Of a DNA stretch of 35,898 bases, positions 29,401-35,898 are shown piece by piece. The stretch is taken from positions 1 through 35,898 of the forward strand of contig JAEHDA010000085.1 in NCBI GenBank assembly GCA_016880655.1. Reading direction: 5' to 3'. Made by a program: the position numbers and the translations under genes. The stretch is from Rhodocyclaceae bacterium (GTDB lineage: Bacteria; Pseudomonadota; Gammaproteobacteria; Burkholderiales; Rhodocyclaceae). The notes below the pieces were generated by a model. It was not told the origin of the DNA, did no database searches, and was given only the letters and a program-made list of their open reading frames with translations. Each line of letters opens with the position of its first letter. The stretch's first letter is position 1.

Positions 29401-32400
29401 TGCCAGCATCGCACCGGAGGGCAGTACCTGCATCAAGCGACCACGCTGGACGACCAGACGTACTGCGTCATGAAGAGACATGACCCCTGCCAAGGTCGCG
29501 GCGACGAATTCTCCGACGCTATGGCCGATCATGGCGGCAGGCTGTAGCCCTTGGCCGATCCAGTAGTTCGCCAGGGAATACTCAAGGCAGAACAGGGCGG
29601 GTTGCGTTATCTCCGTGGCTACCAGAGCCTTGGCATCACCACCGAATAGAAGGCCCTTGAAGTCGAAATCGAACATGCCGCCGAGGCCCTGCATGCACGC
29701 GTCGAAAGCATCGCGAAATGCCGGTTCTTGCTCGTAGAGAACCGCACCCATGGCAGCGTACTGCGCAGCTTGTCCCGGAAACATGAACACGATGTCCGGG
29801 ACTTTGGCGCCGATGCAGCCGGTAGCCCGACTGGGCAACTCTTCGTTGCGCAATATCCCGGATGCTTCGAGAGGAGTATCGGCGACAATGCAGGCGCGTT
29901 GGGTGAACGCAGCGCGGCCGACGCGAAGCGTATGGGCCACGTCGGCCAGGTTGACCTCGGGTTGTGACTCGAGATGCGTGGCAAGGTTTGCCATGCTGTT
30001 GGCCAAGGCCGTTGGGGTACGGGCCGAAATCAACAGAAGCTGTGGGCCCGACGCGGGCTCGGATGGAACCCGCAGGGGCGCTTCCTCAAGGATGACGTGC
30101 GCGTTGGTGCCCCCCACGCCGAAGGCACTCACGCCCGCGCGACGGGGCACCGAGCATCGCCTCCATTCCTGCGGCGTACTGGTGACAATGAATGGCGAAT
30201 TCGCGAAATCGATCTTGGGATTGGGCGCCACGAAGTTGATGCTGGCGGGCAGGTGCTCCTTGCTGAGCGCCAGGGCTGTCTTGATCAGACCGGTGGCACC
30301 AGCTGCGATGACCAGATGCCCGAGATTGCTCTTGGCCGAACCGATCCGGCAAAAGCCAATGTCGGTAGTGTGACGACGATATGCCTTGGTCAGAGCCTCA
30401 AGCTCGACCGGATCGCCAAGCGGTGTGGCAGTGCCGTGGGTTTCCACATAGTCGATGGTGCGGGCGTCGACGCCAGCGTTGTCGAGCGCGGCGGCGACTA
30501 CTGCCGCCTGACCGTCGACGCTCGGTGCAGTGAAGCTCGCCTTCTCACCCCCATCGTTATTCGCGGCAACACCACGAATGACCGCGTATATCGTGTCGCC
30601 ATCAGATTCGGCATCGGCTAGCCGTTTCAGCAGCACGACAGCAGCACCGTCACTGAATACGGTGCCCTGGGCATTGGCATCGAAACTCCGCGTATGCCCG
30701 TCGGGCGACAGCATCGCGCCTTCTTGATAAAGATAGCCGCTGTTTGGCGGGCAGGTGATCGAGGCACCGCCGGCAAGTGCCATGTCACACAGGCCGGCCC
30801 GCAGATTCAGCACGGCCTGCGTGATTGCCACCAGCGATGTCGAGCAGGCGGTATGAACGCTGACCGCCGGACCGGTGAGATTGAGACGGTTGGCGACCCG
30901 CGTGGTGATGTAGTCCTTCTCGTTATCCAGCATTACCTGGAATGCGCCGAGTCGCTGGATCTTGTCCGGATAGGCGGAAACGTGGTGCTGGAAATAGGTG
31001 GCGTTATACATGCCGCCGAATACGCCGACCGGTCCCGGCGTCGAACTCGGTGCATAGCCGCCACTCTCGAGGCATTCCCAACAGAGTTCGAGGAATATCC
31101 GCTGCTGCGGATCCATGACCTCGGCTTCCCTCGGCGTGATGCCGAAGAAGCCGGCATCGAACATTTCCACATCCCGGATAACGCCTCGCGCGCGAACGTA
31201 GCTCGGGTCTTCGCGAAGCTCTGGGGCAATTGCGGGGTCGAGTTGATGCGGCTCAAAGAAGGTGATTGATTCCTTTCCCGCGCACAGGTTCTCCCATAGG
31301 GTGTCGACGCTGTCGGCCCCCGGGAATCGTCCGGAAAACGCCACGATCGCGATCGATTCATTGGCCAACGATTCCACATTGCGGCGACGAGTGATTCGTC
31401 CGCTCGGGATGGACTGATCCCCAGGCCGGTCCAGTTTGGCGGCGATGGCCGCGGGCGTCGGGTCGCTGAAGAAATGAGTGGCCGGAACCTCGCGTCCCAA
31501 TTCGGCATGGAGGCGCGACAGCACGCGCAGGACCAATAGCGAGGTGCCACCGATATCGAAGAAGTTGTCGAGTCGTCCAACGCGATCCAAGCCGACTACC
31601 TGGGCGAAGAGCTCGCAGAGTAGTTCCTCGTTCGGGGTGACAGGAGTGAAGTAGGGCTGCGGGATATCCGGACGGGTGTTGTCAGGGACGGGGAGGGCTC
31701 GCCGGTCCAGTTTGCCATTGGCCGTGACCGGTAGCGCTGGCAACGAAACGAATACGCTTGGCACCATGAAGTCCGGCAACGCCTTGCCCAGATAGGTGCG
31801 GAGATCTTGAGCTGCGACTGGCTCACCTGCCGGGACGACATATCCCACCAGGCGCGGGCCGCCCGGTGCGTCCTTGAGTGCAACAACCGCGCAACTGCGC
31901 ACGGCAGGATGCTGGGCAAGCGCCGCTTCGATTTCGCCCAATTCAATCCGGAAGCCGCGAATCTTGACTTGGCCGTCGCTTCGGCCAACGAACTCGATAT
32001 TGCCATCCGGGAGGTAGCGGACCAGGTCGCCGGTTCGGTAGAGACGGTCGCCTGGCTTGCCGAATGGATTGCCAACAAATCGCTCTTCCGTGAGCTCAGG
32101 GCGGCGAAGGTAGCTGCGCGCCAGTCCTGTTCCGCCGACGCAAAGTTCCCCGACAATCCCGACCGGGACAAGCTCCAGTCGTTGGTTGACGATGTAGATC
32201 GAGGTCTCGGGAATCGGCCTGCCGATCGGGATCGAGCGGATGTTCCGGTCGATGTTACGGGGAATGCGGTAGGTGGCGGTGAATGTGGTGCACTCGGTCG
32301 GACCGTAGCCGTTGATCAGCGTGACACCAGGCAGCGCGTCGAGGGCCCGCATGACATGAGGTACCGAAAGTGCCTCTCCCCCGGTCAGGAGTTGTTCCAA

Positions 32401-33855
32401 CCCATGGAGGTTATGCGGGTCATCATCGATGATCGCATTGAACAAGGCTGCGGTCAGCCATGCGGACGTTACGCCGTGGTGTCGAATCGAGTGGGCCAGG
32501 CCGCGCCCCGTGGGTACGGCCTCGCCGTGCAGAACGCACTTTCCGCCGTTCAACAGCGGGCCCCAGATTTCCAGCGTCGATGCGTCGAAGCCGAGTGGCG
32601 CCGCATGAAGGAAGGCGACGCCATCGTCCAGGCGGACGTAATCGACGTTGCGGACCAGGCGGATCACCGAGCGATGACGGATTTCAATTCCCTTTGGTTG
32701 TCCGGTCGAACCGGACGTGTACATCACGTAGGCAATCGAGTCGCCGCTCTTGGTCGGCAGATTGACGGGGGGTGAGCTCTGCTCGGCAATCAGGTCTGCG
32801 ATATCGATTGCAGAAACCGCTTCTGGAAGAAGATGGCGGCTCGCGGCACCGATGACGACTTGCCGCGTTCGCGCGTCCTCAAGCATGAACGCGATGCGCT
32901 CCGGTGGATATTTGAGGTCCACTGGAAGGTAGGCTGCGCCCAGCTTGAGTATTGCCAGTACCACCGCAATTGCTTCCGGGGAGCGGTCCAGGGCGAGGCC
33001 GATCGCGTCGCCCTCCTTGGCCCCAAGCACCGCGAGCCGATGGGCGATTCTGGTCGACAGGTCTTCGAGTGCACGATATGACATCGTGCCGCCATCCCAA
33101 GCCAGCGCGGTTCGCTCGCCATGCTGGCCGGCCAGTTCGGCAAAGATACCTTCGATCGTCAGCTGCAACTCGTGCGACTCGGAATCCCAATTCCAACTCC
33201 GCAGAAGCAGGTCCCGCTGCTCATCACCGATGATGTCGATGCTTTCGAGCGTTGCCTCGGGATGACAAGCGAGTTGAGAGGCGACACGGACTGCACAATC
33301 GAGCAACGCCTGGATGATTGATTGCGGATAGATGGCCTCGGAAAATTTCGCGATCCAGGCGCACGGTCCGCTCGTGTCGACTTGCAGGAGCAATGGAATT
33401 TCATCGAGCAGACGAGTGTCGGTAACCGCCGAGTCCAGCCATACGTGATCAAGGTTGGCAGAGCCTGCCGGAGTATCCGCATCGACATGTTGCCCACGAT
33501 CAGTAGCGAATCGGCGTAGCCACGCATGCCCAGTAAGGTCGGGAGCGGGGCTTAGTCGAGTGGTGACGATCGAAGCGGTAGTCCCGTCGCGGTCTGGACG
33601 CTCGTGAAAGCAGGACTCGTTGTTGCCGATGATTCGAAAAAGAACCAATGCCCAAGAGGCCGCGTAGACGGTATCCGGTGACCAGTGATTCGTTGTCGCA
33701 ATGAAGTTCGCGGCACTGACCGTCGCTGGTGGCAAGCCAACTGACAGGACCATGGCAGATTCGCCGCCATGCCCCGGCTTGGATGAGGAAACCGTCAAGT
33801 CCAGCAGGGACGCAGGCCCGTGGGAATGCTCGCTCTTGGTATCTGTTAGTTGCAT
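26473..33855 (-). CDS. Hybrid NRPS-PKS megasynthase: half-C, A, T, KS, AT, ACP, aminotransferase
   Basis: A 'YVMYTSGSTGQPKGIEIRHRS', 'INGYGPTECTTF'; T 'FFDIGGTSLLVLRV'; KS 'VHTACSTSLVAI', 'VETHGTATPLGDPVE', 'SAKSNLGHLVIAAG'; AT 'GHSVGEFVAA' with 'SHAFH'; ACP 'ELGLDSLSLTQIA'; AMT 'LLIFDEVVTGFRSHPGG...SYGKVVGGGFPIGVIAG'. Confidence 0.95.
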   Translation of the reverse strand: MQLTDTKSEHSHGPASLLDLTVSSSKPGHGGESAMVLSVGLPPATVSAANFIATTNHWSPDTVYAASWALVLFRIIGNNESCFHERPDRDGTTASIVTTRLSPAPDLTGHAWLRRFATDRGQHVDADTPAGSANLDHVWLDSAVTDTRLLDEIPLLLQVDTSGPCAWIAKFSEAIYPQSIIQALLDCAVRVASQLACHPEATLESIDIIGDEQRDLLLRSWNWDSESHELQLTIEGIFAELAGQHGERTALAWDGGTMSYRALEDLSTRIAHRLAVLGAKEGDAIGLALDRSPEAIAVVLAILKLGAAYLPVDLKYPPERIAFMLEDARTRQVVIGAASRHLLPEAVSAIDIADLIAEQSSPPVNLPTKSGDSIAYVMYTSGSTGQPKGIEIRHRSVIRLVRNVDYVRLDDGVAFLHAAPLGFDASTLEIWGPLLNGGKCVLHGEAVPTGRGLAHSIRHHGVTSAWLTAALFNAIIDDDPHNLHGLEQLLTGGEALSVPHVMRALDALPGVTLINGYGPTECTTFTATYRIPRNIDRNIRSIPIGRPIPETSIYIVNQRLELVPVGIVGELCVGGTGLARSYLRRPELTEERFVGNPFGKPGDRLYRTGDLVRYLPDGNIEFVGRSDGQVKIRGFRIELGEIEAALAQHPAVRSCAVVALKDAPGGPRLVGYVVPAGEPVAAQDLRTYLGKALPDFMVPSVFVSLPALPVTANGKLDRRALPVPDNTRPDIPQPYFTPVTPNEELLCELFAQVVGLDRVGRLDNFFDIGGTSLLVLRVLSRLHAELGREVPATHFFSDPTPAAIAAKLDRPGDQSIPSGRITRRRNVESLANESIAIVAFSGRFPGADSVDTLWENLCAGKESITFFEPHQLDPAIAPELREDPSYVRARGVIRDVEMFDAGFFGITPREAEVMDPQQRIFLELCWECLESGGYAPSSTPGPVGVFGGMYNATYFQHHVSAYPDKIQRLGAFQVMLDNEKDYITTRVANRLNLTGPAVSVHTACSTSLVAITQAVLNLRAGLCDMALAGGASITCPPNSGYLYQEGAMLSPDGHTRSFDANAQGTVFSDGAAVVLLKRLADAESDGDTIYAVIRGVAANNDGGEKASFTAPSVDGQAAVVAAALDNAGVDARTIDYVETHGTATPLGDPVELEALTKAYRRHTTDIGFCRIGSAKSNLGHLVIAAGATGLIKTALALSKEHLPASINFVAPNPKIDFANSPFIVTSTPQEWRRCSVPRRAGVSAFGVGGTNAHVILEEAPLRVPSEPASGPQLLLISARTPTALANSMANLATHLESQPEVNLADVAHTLRVGRAAFTQRACIVADTPLEASGILRNEELPSRATGCIGAKVPDIVFMFPGQAAQYAAMGAVLYEQEPAFRDAFDACMQGLGGMFDFDFKGLLFGGDAKALVATEITQPALFCLEYSLANYWIGQGLQPAAMIGHSVGEFVAATLAGVMSLHDAVRLVVQRGRLMQVLPSGAMLAIRTSADKVLPRLRHPQISLAAENSPGLCVVAGPHEPIAVLQAELESDGVVCRVLQTSHAFHSPMMDPVLEPFAEAMRSVKLSGPVIPIYSTVTGRLLTDEEACDPTYWVRHLRQPVRFSPALLAAIDDTQGVLLEVGPRASLSTLARQHGVGRTPPLAIQSLSDSTDNEHRSLLLAAGRLWTLGVPLRLTLLDKRSRKRRIPLPTYPFEKQRYWLEAVARIPSAAPVSNAAFSEPAANSDQSVPSVRTPMATPTPSNRVPGLIAKLRGLLEDTSGVDMDGADPAAAFVELGLDSLSLTQIAIQLKQTFKVNITFRQLMEKYRSLNSLAAFLDSEIPPEASTPPPAVQSTVAAPVASPAAPAMPFAMPAQVAPSFAFVAQPVAGQTPMVQQLIQQQIQVMAQQLALLQGAPMIAMPQPMTTPTAAEASPAGAPTSTPAAATDTPTAPAATAAGEEEGSAGMIKYDVKKAFGAIARIHTDAGTSMTDRQHARLEAFMQRYIERTRKSKAYTVEHRPHLADPRVVNGFRPQLKEIIYQIVIGRSKGSRMWDLDGNEYVDALNGFGMSMFGWQPDFILEAVRKQLDDGYDIGPQHPLAGEVAKLFCEVTGNDRAGLCNTGSEAVMGCIRIARTVTGRSKIAIFTGSYHGIFDEVIVRGTKKLKAVPAAPGIMPNTSENVVVLEYGTPESLQWLKDHAEELAAILVETVQSRRPDFQPREFLRDLRTLTEQTGSLLIFDEVVTGFRSHPGGIQALFGIRADLASYGKVVGGGFPIGVIAGKREYMDALDGGQWNYGDDSIPTVGVTYFAGTFVRHPLALAAAKAVLEHLKQEGPQLQAALTQRTTDMVSELNTFCEEVGAPIVLKSFASVWKTFFLEDHPFQDLLFAMMRSRGVHILDNFPCFFTTAHSAEDFNIIKTAFKESVLELQEADFLPRRAGKVVAIDASIPPVPGARLGRDEQGRPAWFVANPAAPGKYMKVG

Positions 33856-34228
33856 GGCATCATTCGGAATGCGTTTTTCAACAATGGCGAATTAGTGAAA
33901 AACTGGATGTCGGAGAGACGTGCCTGATTGGGCGTCTCTGCGTGCTTGCAGTAACCAAAAACCATTCAGTCATTCGGCATTTCACTTTATCACGCAATCC
34001 GCCAAGTTCCCGCGTCTGGATTGGAGAATGGCCGACATTGGTACATTCGGACTAACGCAAAAATCCCTTTGGTTCGATGGGTATAGGATAGCGCCGGAAT
34101 TGCGGTGATCATTGTGCTTGGAATGCTCGTCGGTACGACTCCCCGTAATTGTGCTGATCGCTCGTTCGACGACGGCGGAAACCGCTAGAATCGAATTAGT
34201 TCTCTACAATTTTTCGCAGGGAGTCGCA
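33856..34228. promoter_or_regulatory. Divergent intergenic control region between megasynthase operon and tviB-like gene
   Basis: About 370 bp with no convincing ORF, visibly more AT-rich than the flanking genes; separates divergent genes. Contains AGAGACG-N12-CGTCTCT inverted repeat (33914-33939) and TACAAT (34205-34210). Confidence 0.6.
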
Positions 34229-35515
34229 ATGTCGCGCGTCGTTGCTGTTTGCGGGCTGGGATACGTCGGCCTGCCGCTGGCCGTGGAATTTGGCAAGAAG
34301 TGTGAGACCGTCGGTTTTGATCTCTCCGAAACGAAGATTGCCAACTACAGGAAGTTCATCGATCCGACCGGTGAGGTCAGCAGCGCTGACCTGAAGGCGG
34401 CGACGCGGTTGTCGGTTTCTACCGACCCGTCGACCTTGGCCAAAGCCGACGTCATCATCATCGCCGTACCGACTCCCGTCGATGAGGCACACATCCCTGA
34501 CTTTTCACCGTTGGTGGGTTCCTCGACCACGGTCGGCAAGTACATGAAGAAGGGCGCGATCGTCGTCTATGAATCGACGGTCTACCCCGGTGCGACGGAG
34601 GAAGTCTGCATTCCGTTGCTGGAAAAGCATTCCGGCATGAAGTGGATGAAGGATTTCCACGTCGGCTATTCGCCCGAGCGCGTCAACCCGGGCGACAAGG
34701 AACGTACCATCACCAAGATCGTGAAAGTCGTGTCGGGAGACGATGCTGCGACGCTCGATACTGTGGCGGAGGTCTATGGCTCCGTGATTACAGCCGGCGT
34801 CCATCGCGCCAGTTCGATCAAGGTGGCGGAAGCCGCCAAGGTCATCGAGAATACCCAGCGCGATCTGAACATCGCCTTGATGAACGAGTTGTCGATCATC
34901 TTCGGCCGCATCGGCATCGATACGCTGGAAGTGCTACAGGCCGCAGGGACCAAGTGGAACTTCCTGCCGTTCCGGCCGGGCCTGGTCGGAGGGCACTGCA
35001 TCGGTGTCGATCCGTACTACTTGACGCACAAGGCCGAGATGCTCGGCTACCACCCGGAGGTGATCCTTGCGGGTCGCCGCATCAATGATGGAATGGCAGC
35101 CTACATTGCGCAGCAAACCATCAAGGGGTTGATTCGGAACGGCAGTTCCGTGAAGGGGGCCACGGTCGCAGTGCTCGGCCTCACTTTCAAGGAGAACTGT
35201 CCGGACCTGCGCAATTCGAAGGTGGCCGACCTGGTGCGCGAGCTACAGGATTATGGCTGCGAGGTCGCGGTGCACGATCCGATCGCCGAGGCGCCCGAGG
35301 CGCATCACGAATACGGCATCACGCTGCGCTCATGGAGCGACATGCCCAAGGCGGCGGATGCGATCGTCGCTGCCGTGGCGCACCGCGAGTATCTGGCGAT
35401 GCCGCTCAAGGACATTCTCGGCACGCTTAAGGCGGGCGGTCTGTTCGTCGATGTGAAGTCTGCCTACGATCAGGCTGCCGTCCGCGGTGCTGGCTACACG
35501 CTCTGGCGTCCCTGA
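34229..35515 (+). CDS. tviB: UDP-N-acetylhexosamine 6-dehydrogenase, TviB/WbpO-like
   Basis: ATG 34229 preceded by AGGGAG; 'VVAVCGLGYVGLPLAVEFGKK', 'YESTVYPGATEEVCIPLLE', 'GYSPERVNPGDKERT', 'FRPGLVGGHCIGVDPYYLTHKAEMLGYHPEVILAGRRINDGM'. Annotated ORF start at 34112 likely too long. Confidence 0.9.
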   Translation: MSRVVAVCGLGYVGLPLAVEFGKKCETVGFDLSETKIANYRKFIDPTGEVSSADLKAATRLSVSTDPSTLAKADVIIIAVPTPVDEAHIPDFSPLVGSSTTVGKYMKKGAIVVYESTVYPGATEEVCIPLLEKHSGMKWMKDFHVGYSPERVNPGDKERTITKIVKVVSGDDAATLDTVAEVYGSVITAGVHRASSIKVAEAAKVIENTQRDLNIALMNELSIIFGRIGIDTLEVLQAAGTKWNFLPFRPGLVGGHCIGVDPYYLTHKAEMLGYHPEVILAGRRINDGMAAYIAQQTIKGLIRNGSSVKGATVAVLGLTFKENCPDLRNSKVADLVRELQDYGCEVAVHDPIAEAPEAHHEYGITLRSWSDMPKAADAIVAAVAHREYLAMPLKDILGTLKAGGLFVDVKSAYDQAAVRGAGYTLWRP

Positions 35516-35518
35516 GCG

Positions 35519-35898
35519 ATGACGACCTATCAGCAACTTCAGGCGTGCCTGCGCAAGGATCGCCGTAGCTGGCTCGTCACCGGCGTTGCCGGCTTCATAG
35601 GCAGCAACCTGCTCGAAACCCTGTTGAAGCTCGACCAGTCGGTGGTCGGCCTCGACAACTTCGCCACAGGCCATCGACACAATTTCGATCAGGTCAAGGG
35701 ACTCGTGACGCCGGAACAATGGGCGCGGTTCCGCTTCATCGAAGGCGACATCCGCAAGCTCGATGATTGCCGCACGGCCTGCGCGGGCGTCGATTACGTG
35801 CTGCACCAGGCGGCGCTCGGCTCCGTGCCGCGTTCGCTTGAAGACCCGATCACCACCAACGCGACGAACATCGACGGCTTCCTGAACATGCTGGTCGC
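35519..35898 (+). CDS. tviC: NAD-dependent epimerase, TviC/WbpP-like UDP-GlcNAc(A) C4-epimerase, truncated at window end
   Basis: Hand translation from ATG 35519: [62 protein letters not shown]...[54 protein letters not shown]; runs off the window. Confidence 0.9.
   Translation, partial: MTTYQQLQACLRKDRRSWLVTGVAGFIGSNLLETLLKLDQSVVGLDNFATGHRHNFDQVKGLVTPEQWARFRFIEGDIRKLDDCRTACAGVDYVLHQAALGSVPRSLEDPITTNATNIDGFLNMLV

Noticed and set aside
24839-32775. Several + strand 322-aa ORFs (24839-25807, 27628-28596, 31807-32775)
   Set aside because: Antisense to clear NRPS/PKS domains; the equal lengths appear coincidental, as translations are unrelated and motif-free.
34062-34229. Possible sigma-54 promoter, expected if this were a PEP-CTERM/exosortase-regulated EPS locus
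   Set aside because: No TGGCAy-N5-TTGC-like pair found by eye in the divergent region on either strand.

Overview
The window appears to be a capsule/exopolysaccharide-type locus from a high-GC proteobacterium, with a type I NRPS-PKS assembly line embedded in it. From about 33.9 kb down to 1.95 kb, 17 densely packed minus-strand genes read as one likely operon. In transcription order they are: (1) a hybrid megasynthase (degenerate half-C - A - T - KS - AT - ACP - class-III aminotransferase); (2) an NRPS (C-A-T-C-T-T, no thioesterase); (3) a Sfp-type phosphopantetheinyl transferase; (4-5) two small alpha/beta hydrolase-fold proteins whose nucleophile elbows lack Ser (GxRxG and GxCxG), resembling exosortase-A-system-associated hydrolases; (6) an ATP-grasp ligase; (7) a CelD/FemAB-like GNAT acyltransferase; (8) a Wzx-type flippase; (9) a GT2; (10-11) two NodB-type polysaccharide deacetylases; (12) a second GT2; (13-14) two GT4s; (15) an asparagine-synthase-like protein lacking the glutaminase Cys; (16) a third GT4, followed by a canonical Cys2 asparagine-synthase-type amidotransferase; (17) a Wzy/O-antigen-ligase-family protein. 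Divergent from the megasynthase are a TviB/WbpO-like UDP-HexNAc dehydrogenase and a truncated TviC/WbpP-like epimerase, which together suggest UDP-GalNAcA supply. At the left edge, on the + strand, are a beta-propeller-like protein and a YdcF/ElyC (DUF218) protein. The main hypothesis is that the NRPS-PKS makes a beta-amino (possibly 3,4-diamino) acyl-peptide that is attached to an amidated, GalNAcA-containing polysaccharide, rather than a free secondary metabolite. No tRNA, rRNA, CRISPR or IS element was recognised. No exosortase, initiating glycosyltransferase or Wza/Wzc export gene is inside the window.
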